51,423 nt of DNA, taken from the NCBI GenBank assembly GCA_022601595.1, contig JAJACI010000005.1, positions 1-51,423 on the forward strand, in the 5' to 3' direction. Source of the DNA: Chlamydiia bacterium (GTDB taxonomy: Bacteria > Chlamydiota > Chlamydiia > Chlamydiales > 2-12-FULL-49-11). Positions 1 through 9,736 of the stretch are shown here, piece after piece (positions within the stretch are counted from its first letter, which is position 1; every line of letters begins with the position of its first letter). The notes beneath the pieces were generated by a model that worked only from the letters and a program-made list of their open reading frames with translations, was not told where the DNA came from and did not search any database. The translations under genes and the position numbers were made by a program.

Positions 1-100
1 ATTTTTCGTGGCGCCCCATCCCTACAGGGATGCCGCTTACTCCAAAATAGAATACCTTTCAAAAATCTGAAGAAATTTTATAAAAATTTATAATTTCTTG
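1..100 (+). repeat. Family A miniature inverted-repeat element, partial copy cut by the window start
   Basis: ATTTTTCGTGGCGCCCCATCCCTACAGGGATGCCGCTTACTCCAAAATAGAATACCTTTCAAAAATCTGAAGAAATT matches the inner part and right half of the copies at 11843 and 50873; the right terminus is degraded and its end is approximate. Confidence 0.8.
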
Positions 101-172
101 TAAAAAAACCTACGATATGTTAAAAAGTATTCATACATTACTAACATATGTTTTATAACATTCGAGGTTCCT

Positions 173-1324
173 ATGCCTACCATAATACAATCAGATCCAT
201 TACTCGGTATGCCTGCAGATGATCACCCGATCACTAGCAATAAAAAGGAAGGGGGAATGCTTCCAGCACCATCGAATCCTGGGCCTCCCCTAGAAAAGAG
301 TTCTATTAAAGTAGTAATATTAGACTCTGTAGATCAAACCAAGGAGCAAGCGGACTTACTAGCCAAAGCTGCTGAACTTCAGCGGCAACTTGCAGATACG
401 CAGAGAAAAATCCACGCGCTTGATAACTCTTCTGATCGATTAAAATTAGAAGCTTCAGATAGTAACGTACCAAGAGCTGCAATAAGACCTCAGACCGATC
501 GATCACGGTATCGAACTGTACAATTTTTTAAAGACTTTAAACAAGCAAGTAGCACAGTAAAGCTTGTTCAATCTATTTTTTTCATTTCCATACTTTCTAC
601 TTTTTTTATAAACAAAGCAAGCAAAACCGTGAGAGCGATTCAATGTATTTTTTTTGCTGCAATATTTTCTGTAACTCTTTTAATAGACGGTGTTGCCTAT
701 ATTACTGCCAGCATCCTAGAAGATGTTGCACGCAGACAAATAGAATCTGGAGATCTTACAAAGCTTGCTAACAGCACATTGCAGGGCACCCTTACCAATG
801 AAAAGACGAAAAAGGATGCCATCGAATTTGTATCCCATCTTATAAAAGGCGCTGGGAAAAAAATGGTACCTGAGTTCAAAACACTACTTGAAGATACAGA
901 AACTTTCGACGCAGTTGAAAAGCTCCTTGTGCAAACACTAGTTAGCCCAGAGGTTACAGGAGGTGTAAAGGGACTTATTCATTCTAATGTAACCCTTTTG
1001 GTTGATCTGGCTAAAGAGACCTTGTCAGACAAGGATCTTGAGAATAAACTCTCAACTCTTGCTGCAAAAGTTGTCGCCGACACTACAACAGGAGCAGCAT
1101 CTGGAGTTCTTAGAAATACAGGAAATGCGTTTAGAAATACCGCTTGCTCAGTATATGCCTCTGCTTGGGCAGGGTTGAATGCTATAAGAGGGAAACCAGC
1201 AGTCCCCCCTAAGGATGATGATGCTGATAGCAGGACACGTAGACAAGTGCAGTATTATCATGACACAATAGCAAAGTATTATGAACCAAAGAAAAAAGAG
1301 CAGGAGTATACCTTTGATTCTTAA
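173..1324 (+). CDS. Hypothetical protein with hydrophobic segment and long amphipathic helical C-terminal region (candidate membrane or inclusion protein)
   Basis: 383-aa ORF; hydrophobic stretch followed by helical segments; no recognised family. Confidence 0.65.
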   Translation: MPTIIQSDPLLGMPADDHPITSNKKEGGMLPAPSNPGPPLEKSSIKVVILDSVDQTKEQADLLAKAAELQRQLADTQRKIHALDNSSDRLKLEASDSNVPRAAIRPQTDRSRYRTVQFFKDFKQASSTVKLVQSIFFISILSTFFINKASKTVRAIQCIFFAAIFSVTLLIDGVAYITASILEDVARRQIESGDLTKLANSTLQGTLTNEKTKKDAIEFVSHLIKGAGKKMVPEFKTLLEDTETFDAVEKLLVQTLVSPEVTGGVKGLIHSNVTLLVDLAKETLSDKDLENKLSTLAAKVVADTTTGAASGVLRNTGNAFRNTACSVYASAWAGLNAIRGKPAVPPKDDDADSRTRRQVQYYHDTIAKYYEPKKKEQEYTFDS

Positions 1325-2060
1325 TTCTGTTGCCTCAATCGCTTATAATGCAGACCCCACTCCGTATATTCAAAAAACGGATTGTAGTCTTACTTGTTGG
1401 TTGTTAGAGGGTTACAATAAACAGAGTAGCCTAACAGGAAAAGTTGGGGCTGTTGCAGCTTTGGTTATAGGTTTTCTAGGCGCCGCTGTGGCTTTTGTTG
1501 CTGTAACGGCGTATATCTATAGAGAGATTAAAGATAGTATTTCCACCCATCCTGGGTTAATCGAAACTACCCATAAATTAAATGAATCTATAAAAACAGG
1601 TGTAGAAAAAGAGTCAGAAGAATTAATAGATTCATTCGTAGATGAGTTTGTTGAAAAGCTTATGAAAGATCAAAGGGTTATCGACACGTTAGAGCAGTTT
1701 CAAATCCAATTAGATAAGTCTTTGCAAAGTACTTTCGAGAAAGCAGCGGGAACTGATACATTTAAGGCTGCTGCGCAAACTATGCAAAACTCTACCTTAG
1801 CAGCTATAACAGAAACTGTGGAAACAGATGAGATGAAAGCGCTAGATGGCTCCGGTAGCGCTGCTTCAGAAGCTGAGACAGCAGACAGCTCTGCAGAAAA
1901 GACAGCTGACATTGGATCAATACTACTTACTTGTATACAAAATACACAAGAGTTTAAAATTGCAAAAGCATCATTTGCTGGGGCGCTTAAGAGTCATCTT
2001 GCCAAAGAGATAAAGAATTTGCTCCAAAAACAACTAAGTAACATAGGACATGTCTGCTAA
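1281..2060 (+). CDS. Hypothetical membrane protein, architecture similar to the preceding ORF; start uncertain
   Basis: 259-aa ORF overlapping the previous ORF by 44 bp; TM segment VGAVAALVIGFLGAAVAFVAVTAYIY then acidic helical region. Confidence 0.6.
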   Translation: MNQRKKSRSIPLILNSVASIAYNADPTPYIQKTDCSLTCWLLEGYNKQSSLTGKVGAVAALVIGFLGAAVAFVAVTAYIYREIKDSISTHPGLIETTHKLNESIKTGVEKESEELIDSFVDEFVEKLMKDQRVIDTLEQFQIQLDKSLQSTFEKAAGTDTFKAAAQTMQNSTLAAITETVETDEMKALDGSGSAASEAETADSSAEKTADIGSILLTCIQNTQEFKIAKASFAGALKSHLAKEIKNLLQKQLSNIGHVC

Positions 2061-2091
2061 AGGAGATTTAAACAGTAATGATTATAACGTC

Positions 2092-3861
2092 TCAATCGTA
2101 GGGAAAGTACTTTGGATACCACATACTTGTCTCAATTCTTCTTAAAATAGAGCTCTCGTCTTTTTCCTTGATAAGCCCCTTTAAGGCAGCATATTTTGCT
2201 ATTTCAAAGGCGATTTGTTTAGAAGCCTCTTTTAGATTTTTAAACTCAGGGAAAAGGAGCGGCGGCGAGATTTCAGAAAGGGTCTCCCCTGCTATATAGA
2301 AAAATTCTTCAGGGATTGTTTTTATATCAAATGCGCTGGTAAAAAGGCCAATACCTGGGAAGATATATACGTTATTACACTGGCCTATAGCAAAGACTTT
2401 CCCTTTATACACCACTTGAGGAAAAGCGGTGCCAGTAGCAACGATTGCTTTTCCTTTGGATACATTGATGATCATTTCAGGAGTGGCTTCAGCTTTTGTA
2501 TGTGGATTAGATAATGGAAAAACAACAGGAGTGCTTGTATTTTTTAAAAGCCCCTCAATTGTTTTTTCAGTAAAAGCTCCCTTTTGTGCAGAAGCCCCAA
2601 TCAAAATAGTAATGTCAAAGCATTTAATCGTTTCATCTACAGAGATAACATCGTCATATTCAGAAGGTTTTTCTTTAGCAAAAAGCTCATGTTCTTCTCT
2701 CAGGTTTTTTTGTCCTATATAGGTAAGACCATTTCTATCAATAATGTGAATTCTATCTCTTGCCTCCTTCTCCTCCATTCCATTATGGATAAGATAGCGG
2801 TAAATACTTTTTCCTACACCAAGGCCGGCAGCGCCGCCGCCAAAGATAGCAATCTTCTCTTCAGCAAGAGCGCTACCCTTCATTTTTAAAGCTGAAAGAA
2901 GCCCTGCCAAAACAACAGAGGCAGTGCCTTGAATATCATCGTTGAAAGAGAGAATATCATCTCTATATCTATCTAAAACTTTTTGAGCATGAACGCCTAA
3001 AAGATCCTCCCATTGCAACATAGCTTTAGGAAAGACTTTTTTCACAGCAGCAACAAAAGCATCCATAAAAGCAAAATAATCATCACCGGTAATTCTCTTT
3101 TCTCTACGGCCCATATACAGAGGGTCTTTGAGCAGCTCTTGATTATCGGTTCCAACATCTAAAAAGATAGGTAACACAGACTCTGGAGCTACTCCGCCAA
3201 ATAAAGTGTATAAGGAGGTTTTTCCTATGGGGATAGTCATACCACCAACACCCACATCGCCAAGACCTAAGATCCTACCGCCATCTGTAGCAACAATTAC
3301 AGAGACATCCTTTTTACCGGCATTTTTAAGGATCGTCTCCATTTGATCCTTCTTATCATAAGGGATATAAATACCACGGCTATGATGATAGTGCAGACTA
3401 AAATTTAGCGATGCATCACCCACAACAGGAGTATATATATAAGGCAAGGTCTCCACCACATGATCAGAGCAAAAGCGGTAAAAAAGTGTTTCATTTCTAT
3501 TTTGCAAGTCAGTAAGAAAATGATACTTACCAAGGTCATTACCGCATTCTAAAAAGTTTGCATAGCGCCTTGCAAGCTGCTGGTCCATAGTAGATACATG
3601 AGGAGGTAAAAGTCCATCAAGGCCAAGTTTTTCCCTCTCTTCTTGGGTAAAAGCAGACCCCTTATTCAAAATAGAATTCCTAAGCAATTCTCTTCCCCTA
3701 AGACACACCTTAACCCTTTTATCTTTAGAATCTTCCAAATCTAACTCCGTATATATAGTCAAATATCCACAAAAGTCTCTTTTTATCAACCCTCTAGTTC
3801 GACTTTGAGCTGGGGTAGTTGATAAAATCAATCCAAACATCACATAGTAAGCATGTTGCAA
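2092..3861 (-). CDS. maeA: NAD-dependent malic enzyme
   Basis: Malic enzyme blocks, e.g. YTPVVGDASLNFS, FLDVGTDNQELLKDPLYMG, QWEDLLG, FNDDIQGTASVVLAGLLSA, IFGGGAAGLGVG. Confidence 0.92.
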   Translation of the reverse strand: MQHAYYVMFGLILSTTPAQSRTRGLIKRDFCGYLTIYTELDLEDSKDKRVKVCLRGRELLRNSILNKGSAFTQEEREKLGLDGLLPPHVSTMDQQLARRYANFLECGNDLGKYHFLTDLQNRNETLFYRFCSDHVVETLPYIYTPVVGDASLNFSLHYHHSRGIYIPYDKKDQMETILKNAGKKDVSVIVATDGGRILGLGDVGVGGMTIPIGKTSLYTLFGGVAPESVLPIFLDVGTDNQELLKDPLYMGRREKRITGDDYFAFMDAFVAAVKKVFPKAMLQWEDLLGVHAQKVLDRYRDDILSFNDDIQGTASVVLAGLLSALKMKGSALAEEKIAIFGGGAAGLGVGKSIYRYLIHNGMEEKEARDRIHIIDRNGLTYIGQKNLREEHELFAKEKPSEYDDVISVDETIKCFDITILIGASAQKGAFTEKTIEGLLKNTSTPVVFPLSNPHTKAEATPEMIINVSKGKAIVATGTAFPQVVYKGKVFAIGQCNNVYIFPGIGLFTSAFDIKTIPEEFFYIAGETLSEISPPLLFPEFKNLKEASKQIAFEIAKYAALKGLIKEKDESSILRRIETSMWYPKYFPYD

Positions 3862-3952
3862 AAATGAAGAGCTGAGTTAAAATAAACTTTATGTTAAAAT
3901 AATTGTAATTATGTTATAATTAAAAAACACACTAACAAACAAATAGGCTATT

Positions 3953-4428
3953 ATGAATAATTTCGATCCAACCAATACAATCAACTTTAGACTTGCAAGA
4001 GAAAACGCAAAAGTAGCCTGGGGAAATGAAAAGAACTCTCCTTTATATAAAACAGCAAAATGGATATCTGCATCTACAAGTTGCGCCTCCCATATAGCTA
4101 GAGGCGTTACGGTATTGCCGCTGGTAAGTGGGTTGCCTCTTCTCCCGACAAGGTTTCAGGAGTCGCTCGCACTGTAATCGCATCTTTATCAATCATTGGT
4201 GTATCAGCACTTGCTGACAAATATGTTGCTGTATGTGAAGAGCACAAAGCTATATCAATGATGCGCACTAGACAAGAGATCATGCTGCCTCGTAATGAGC
4301 AATTGAGCCCAGTCGCTGAATTCTTGAATGAAAATATTATAAGTACTGAAGGGGCCCTCCAGTATGTTCTTTTCCATTTTGCACTCGCGCATGCTCGGCA
4401 AGTTGCTATTGATCAAGGGTTAATATAG
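3953..4428 (+). pseudogene. Hypothetical gene with apparent 1-bp frameshift near 4111
   Basis: 74-aa ORF stops at 4177, but another frame continues GIAAGKWVASSPDKVSGVARTVIASLSIIGVSALADKYVAVCEEHKAISMM...AIDQGLI to TAG at 4426-4428. Confidence 0.6.
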
Positions 4429-4441
4429 TCATTTCCGCTCC

Positions 4442-4483
4442 AAAAAGCTTTGCCTACTACAATTGTAGTAGGCAAAGCTTTTT
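4442..4483. terminator. Perfect 42-bp palindrome, possible terminator or repeat arm
   Basis: AAAAAGCTTTGCCTACTACAA|TTGTAGTAGGCAAAGCTTTTT, 21-bp arms with no loop, flanked by TATAGTCATTTC direct repeats. Confidence 0.7.
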
Positions 4484-4522
4484 ATAGTCATTTCGCTGAG
4501 GTTTTACACCAACCCCACATAA

Positions 4523-5635
4523 CTAACGAAACTTATAATGGAGGAACGATAGGTCAATGGCGGGATTTGTCTCTATATAGACTTCTAAGGACTGCTCTAG
4601 ATAGACGGGCGCATCATCTCTGTTAAAGGTAAAGAATAAGTCGAGGCTGCGCGCATCATCCTTATAGATGCTCATTTTTGGATTATAGGAGTGGTAGTCG
4701 AGAACAACATGAATATCTGGATTGGTAGGATGCACTGCTACTGCACGAAGATTTTTATGTTTTTTGATTTTATATGCATCTTTTTCTGAGATGCTAACTT
4801 TTATCATAAGAGGGTCATCTTTAACGATAACGACCCCTTTCAATCCTTTTTCTGCAAGGTACTCCCCTTTTGCAACAGTAAGCTCTACAACCCTGCCATT
4901 CATTGGAGATGTAATCAATGAGCTGGCAAGCTTTAACGTGCTCTTTTGCAAAGATACCTTCTTCTCCTCAATATCACTTAAATAGATTTCCTGCTCATCT
5001 GCTGTCATAGGCGCGTTGAGATCATCATATTCTGCTTTTGCCTTTTCAAGCTCTTTTTTAGTAATTTGCAAAAAAAGATTCTTTTCATCATTTTCAGAGA
5101 CACTAACCGCCATTTTATCTAGAAGATCATCAAACACTTGAACCTCTTTCTCTCCTCTTTCTTTTTTTAGGGAAATTTTTTCTAGTTCTTTTTGCTTGGA
5201 TAAAAGGGTATATTTGGATGTTCCATTTTGCAAAAAGGTAAGGGATGCTTGAGCTTTATTTAATAAAGCTTTTTTTTCCTCAATCTCAAGGTAGATTTCT
5301 TTATCATCCATTTTAAATAGCGGCTGACCAGCGACAACTTTATTTCCTGGGGTTACAAAAAGATCTTCTACCACACCTTCTAATGGGCTGGAGATGGTAA
5401 CATATCCGCCCACAGGCACTATCGTGCCGGTAACCTCTATATAAGAGGTGAAAGGAAGATGCGAGTGAGAAGTAGGAGGCGCTATTTCTTTTTCGACGCT
5501 AGGTACTGTCTTTTCTGAAAATATGTTCTCCACCACTTGCTCTTTCTCGCGGCTTAAATAAAGGTGAATGGAGAGAATTCCTACAAGGAAAACTTGAAAA
5601 AAAATAGAGATACCAAGCAAGCTTTTCTTTAACAT
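4523..5635 (-). CDS. HlyD/MacA-like periplasmic adaptor (membrane fusion) protein
   Basis: N-terminal TM, biotinyl-lipoyl-like half motifs (GYVTISSPLEGVVEDLFVTPGNKVVAGQPLFKMDD; SPMNGRVVELTVAKGEYL), central coiled coil. Confidence 0.85.
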   Translation of the reverse strand: MLKKSLLGISIFFQVFLVGILSIHLYLSREKEQVVENIFSEKTVPSVEKEIAPPTSHSHLPFTSYIEVTGTIVPVGGYVTISSPLEGVVEDLFVTPGNKVVAGQPLFKMDDKEIYLEIEEKKALLNKAQASLTFLQNGTSKYTLLSKQKELEKISLKKERGEKEVQVFDDLLDKMAVSVSENDEKNLFLQITKKELEKAKAEYDDLNAPMTADEQEIYLSDIEEKKVSLQKSTLKLASSLITSPMNGRVVELTVAKGEYLAEKGLKGVVIVKDDPLMIKVSISEKDAYKIKKHKNLRAVAVHPTNPDIHVVLDYHSYNPKMSIYKDDARSLDLFFTFNRDDAPVYLEQSLEVYIETNPAIDLSFLHYKFR

Positions 5636-5703
5636 TTTACACCCTCAAAAAAATAGATTCTATTTCTAGAGAGTATATTCTCAAGCTCTTTTTATCAAAT
5701 AAT

Positions 5704-7011
5704 TTATTTAACAGAGAGCGGTTTCTCAGCATCTATTTTTGCAAAGTACTCTTTCATAGAAAGTACTGAATATATCCAAATAATAAAAATTCCGATTACT
5801 GAAATGGATAGTAAGGTCTTGATGTCTTTTCCATACAAAAAAGTAAGTCCTAAGATAAGTAAAGAGACAAGCGCTTTAGAACTTCTGTAAGCAAACACGT
5901 CGATAATTGCCTTTGCTTTAAACTTTTCATCTACATTTAATGGCAAGTATAACATCTCTTTTGTAATCCCAAAGATAGAGTAATCAAGACTCTTAATCGT
6001 ACCAAATCCGGCGCATATTACATTGAATACGGGGTTAAAAAGAAATAGCACTCCATTAAAAAGAAGTACCAGAGGAATAAGTGCATGAGTCATTCTTAAG
6101 CCAGCTATTCTAACAAGAAGTACACTTCCAAAAAACTGCAGAAAAATATTTACTGTGTTTACCACGCTAAACAATCTACCTGTAAACTGCGTTCTTAGGT
6201 CAAGAATGGGAAAATTCTGCTTTAAAAGAGTGCTGAATTGATAATCAAGAATAGTTGAAGAAACCTGCATACACACCACTAGAAGGAGGATGAATTTTAG
6301 TAATTTTGACTGCTTAATAAGCTTTAATCCGTGAGAGATGTCACCATTATCAATGCTAAAGGAAATGTCTTGAGATGCCTCTATCTCCTCTCTAATTTTA
6401 ATCGAACGGCTATATGCTAGGTAGGTGATGATATACAAAGGCAAGGTAACAAGAAGTAGTTTTTCAGTGCCCAGCTGTACTGCAAAAAATCCAGGGACCA
6501 TATTCCCTGCAATAGATCCGAGTCCTCCGAGCCCAAAGAAGAGGCCATATATATACTTAGCACGCTTAACTGGAATGGTTGAGTGAATAACTGACCAAAG
6601 CTTGTGAAATAAAAAGATGATAAAAATATCTTTCCACAAATACAAAATAAAAGGGAGGCTATACACACTCTTTAAGTAAAAGGCGCAAAAAATATTAAAA
6701 ACAAGGGCAAACATTAAAATAAATGCCATTACTCTTTTTGGACCTAATTTTGGTATAAATTTATTATATAAGGCAACAATTGTAAAATTTAAAGGGAGCG
6801 ATGCCACCCATGCATACGGTAAAAGCTCAACGCTATAGGCGTTTAAAAAATAGGAGGCACTAACACTTCTAGTGATCGCGGCCTCAGCTGTAATTGCAAA
6901 ACTACAGATCATCATACAAAGAATAAACATTTTTTCAACGTATGTATACTCTCTATATTCTTTTCGTATTTTATGAATGAAGCTCTTCAGCATCATTTTC
7001 CTTTTGTTCAA
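5704..7011 (-). CDS. Npt1/Npt2-like (ATP/ADP translocase-related) or MFS-like transporter, divergent
   Basis: 435 aa with about 12 hydrophobic segments; C-terminal KSLDYSIFGITKEMLYLPLNVDEKFKAKAIIDVFAYRSSK resembles the second Npt protein in this window ([35 protein letters not shown]). Confidence 0.8.
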   Translation of the reverse strand: MNKRKMMLKSFIHKIRKEYREYTYVEKMFILCMMICSFAITAEAAITRSVSASYFLNAYSVELLPYAWVASLPLNFTIVALYNKFIPKLGPKRVMAFILMFALVFNIFCAFYLKSVYSLPFILYLWKDIFIIFLFHKLWSVIHSTIPVKRAKYIYGLFFGLGGLGSIAGNMVPGFFAVQLGTEKLLLVTLPLYIITYLAYSRSIKIREEIEASQDISFSIDNGDISHGLKLIKQSKLLKFILLLVVCMQVSSTILDYQFSTLLKQNFPILDLRTQFTGRLFSVVNTVNIFLQFFGSVLLVRIAGLRMTHALIPLVLLFNGVLFLFNPVFNVICAGFGTIKSLDYSIFGITKEMLYLPLNVDEKFKAKAIIDVFAYRSSKALVSLLILGLTFLYGKDIKTLLSISVIGIFIIWIYSVLSMKEYFAKIDAEKPLSVK

Positions 7012-8188
7012 AAAAACCTTTACGATCAGGCGATAAGAAGACCCAGTTGCTCATGTTCACAGGAATATGTACATCTGATATCTTGTCCGCCCCTTGAATC
7101 ATACCATTTTTTTGCAATACAGGAAAAGAGAAGAATTTCTTTTCTTTATTAATGCTATTTTCTTCAAAAAAGACCCAAGCATCCTCTTCTTTAACAATAT
7201 TTTTATACTTTTTATACGTTTCATTATCAATAGGAGTTGCTGTAAACCTCTTACTCCCCTCCATCAAATGAGCCGCCTCATCATGCAATCTGTGGGATTT
7301 ATCGATATAGGCTTTATATACTTCTGCAAGAATTTCAAAATCATTGGTTTTTACATATTCTTCTACACTATCAATAATCGAGGTGTTTTCATAGTATTTG
7401 ATGATAAAGCGAGAAAAATGAAAGCTGTAAGATTTAACATTTTCATATTGATACAATCTCTTATGCATAAAATATCTAGCCAGCAGCAAGGCATAACATG
7501 ATTCTAAGCCATCCTCTTCAGCCCCTAAATAATACCTGTCCTTGTATGGAAGAATACACAGCGACTGTATAAGCTGTTCGTAATCAAAAGAGCCATAAGC
7601 AAGCCCTGTAAAATAGGAATCTCTTAACAGATAATCGATACGATCTGCTCCAAAGTAATCCCCTGTGATCATCTCTGTCAAAATAGATTCAATCTCACTA
7701 AAAGGCTCTTTGATATATGATCTACCCACAGATACTTTTGCAACATGATCTGGATTAAGCCCTGCTTTTTTCCATATAGGCGTCAAATAATCTGAATATA
7801 TGATCTTTTTAGTCCACTCTTCATGTCGCTCTCCTTTTAGAAGGTGCTTTTCTGCTAGATGTGAAAAGGGAGGATGACCTAAATCATGACACAAAGCAGC
7901 GGCTCTTAGCACGCTCTTCCAGTAAGAATACTCTTTTGATCCTCTTTTTGGTAAATCTGGAAAATAAGATGATTTTTTCATCACATGATCATATATTTTA
8001 TTAGCAACCATCATCGTTCCAATAGAGTGATCATACCGTTTATGATTTCCTCCATTATATACAAATGCTGCAGCAGCTATCTGGTGTATCCCTTGAAGCC
8101 TTCTAAAGGGTAAAGAGGCTATTAACTGCTCTTCCCACTTTTTGATTACGATAAACCCATGGATAGGATCAAATATCTTTTTTGTCAT
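6971..8188 (-). CDS. SAMHD1-like HD-domain phosphohydrolase (putative dNTPase)
   Basis: FDPIHGFI; KRYDHSIGTM; AALCHDLGHPPFSH; TGDYFGADRIDYLLRDSYFTGLAYG. Confidence 0.88.
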   Translation of the reverse strand: MTKKIFDPIHGFIVIKKWEEQLIASLPFRRLQGIHQIAAAAFVYNGGNHKRYDHSIGTMMVANKIYDHVMKKSSYFPDLPKRGSKEYSYWKSVLRAAALCHDLGHPPFSHLAEKHLLKGERHEEWTKKIIYSDYLTPIWKKAGLNPDHVAKVSVGRSYIKEPFSEIESILTEMITGDYFGADRIDYLLRDSYFTGLAYGSFDYEQLIQSLCILPYKDRYYLGAEEDGLESCYALLLARYFMHKRLYQYENVKSYSFHFSRFIIKYYENTSIIDSVEEYVKTNDFEILAEVYKAYIDKSHRLHDEAAHLMEGSKRFTATPIDNETYKKYKNIVKEEDAWVFFEENSINKEKKFFSFPVLQKNGMIQGADKISDVHIPVNMSNWVFLSPDRKGFFEQKENDAEELHS

Positions 8189-8197
8189 AGGTCATCC

Positions 8198-8863
8198 TTA
8201 TATCTTTAAAAATGGCATTAACTTATTCAAGTCTACCCCTTCACCCACTAACTCCTTTACATAGCCATCTTCTAAATGAAGGATCTTTCCTGCAAATGGA
8301 TGGAGCCTTTTGTCATTTTCTACCATCACCACAGTTACTTCATAGTCTACCGAAATTTCATGTAAATAAGTCATTACCTGTACAGCCACCCTATGTTCTA
8401 AAAATGGAGTGAACGTGTCTAAAAGAACAAGTGAGGGCTCTGCTATCACTGCTTTTGAAACACCTAGCAACGCAAGGGTATCTTTACTCAACTCTTTAAC
8501 CTTCTTATCTAAAAATTCTGAAAGGGAAAAGTAGCTAGCTATCTCCTCTATCTTCCTATCGCTTTCCGCTTTTGAGTACCCCCTTGCTATTAAAGGAAGA
8601 GAGAGAATCTCACGAGCCTTAAGCGCAGGTAAAAAAGGAATTAAATTAGAGCCTATAGATATACCATCTTTCTGATCTATCTTTAATCTGCCTGACGAAG
8701 GTGCTATAAAGCCGTTTATTAATCGCAGAAAAGCTTTTGTTTCTACGTTTGATGATCCTTTAATCATAAACAACTCTCCAGCACTTACCGTGAGAGTGAT
8801 ATTCTTTAGGACGATTTTTTCTTTTTCTATATAGGAAACATCATTAAATTCTATTTCGCCCAT
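8198..8863 (-). CDS. ABC-transporter ATPase-like protein (FtsE/LolD-like) with degenerate catalytic motifs
   Basis: Overall ABC ATPase layout, but Walker A reads KGSSNVETK, signature reads ELSKDTLALLG, Walker B reads PSLVLLDTFTP. Confidence 0.75.
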   Translation of the reverse strand: MGEIEFNDVSYIEKEKIVLKNITLTVSAGELFMIKGSSNVETKAFLRLINGFIAPSSGRLKIDQKDGISIGSNLIPFLPALKAREILSLPLIARGYSKAESDRKIEEIASYFSLSEFLDKKVKELSKDTLALLGVSKAVIAEPSLVLLDTFTPFLEHRVAVQVMTYLHEISVDYEVTVVMVENDKRLHPFAGKILHLEDGYVKELVGEGVDLNKLMPFLKI

Positions 8864-9657
8864 ATGCCTCTCCTTTTAAATAAAAGTATTAATGCTATCG
8901 ATGTAAAAATGGATAATGCTGCAGCTACTGATGACCAGATAAACAAAGTGAATAAAACCTGCAAATTAGGTGTCAGTAAAAGAGATAGAAGGCATACAGA
9001 AAAGCAAACAAACCCAGCAAGCTTACTCAAGCAAAATCCAAATCCCAGTGTTAACATAAATGTATTTACTCCCTCTAACAGCAGAGCGCTCATTTCAGTA
9101 CGCATCTTAAATGCTACATTAGACGCAAGAGCAATAATTCCTAAAAAAGAAAAAAGAGCGATATAAGAGAGCAAAGTGTAATGGGAATAAAGAGCTTCAT
9201 TTCTTATAAGAATAGCCTTGTTGTAGAGCTTTCTATATTGACTTGAATGAACAGCAGTATAAGCTGCTTGCCTATCAAATGTATCGACCCACTTTTTTGA
9301 AGAAACTCCATCCTTTAATGAAATCACTAAAACCTCAGCATCCCCTTCAGCTTTGCAAAAATGATCCTCTTCCATCAAAAGACTTGCAACATGTAAAACA
9401 TCATTATGAGAAATAAGATTTTCCATATGCGGAAAATCAAATGCTTTGGGATGTAATACATCTGAACTATCACTGGATAACACAAAAACATCTTGCTTAG
9501 AAAATGTTCCTATATTTGCTGTATACCTCTTTAACAGATTATGCTTTTCTATACTTGATGTAAAATACACCGCATTACAGAGGCCAAATATAAACAAGCT
9601 CAAAAATAAAGAGGTTTTTTTTCGATTGATCAAAGAGAGTATTAGTGAGAGCAGCAA
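8851..9657 (-). CDS. FtsX-like permease subunit
   Basis: 268 aa, TM1, ~120-aa soluble loop, then TM2-TM4; overlaps the ATPase gene by 13 bp. Confidence 0.6.
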   Translation of the reverse strand: MLLSLILSLINRKKTSLFLSLFIFGLCNAVYFTSSIEKHNLLKRYTANIGTFSKQDVFVLSSDSSDVLHPKAFDFPHMENLISHNDVLHVASLLMEEDHFCKAEGDAEVLVISLKDGVSSKKWVDTFDRQAAYTAVHSSQYRKLYNKAILIRNEALYSHYTLLSYIALFSFLGIIALASNVAFKMRTEMSALLLEGVNTFMLTLGFGFCLSKLAGFVCFSVCLLSLLLTPNLQVLFTLFIWSSVAAALSIFTSIALILLFKRRGIWAK

Positions 9658-9736
9658 ATTTTCACCCTTTTGTTTATTTTTAAAGTTACCCCTCTTATCC
9701 CACTAGATGAATTATATTTCAAACAAAATATTATTT

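Noticed and set aside
2429-2889. Plus-strand ORFs of 97 and 101 aa inside the malic enzyme gene
   Set aside because: They are antisense to a clearly conserved coding region and show no family features
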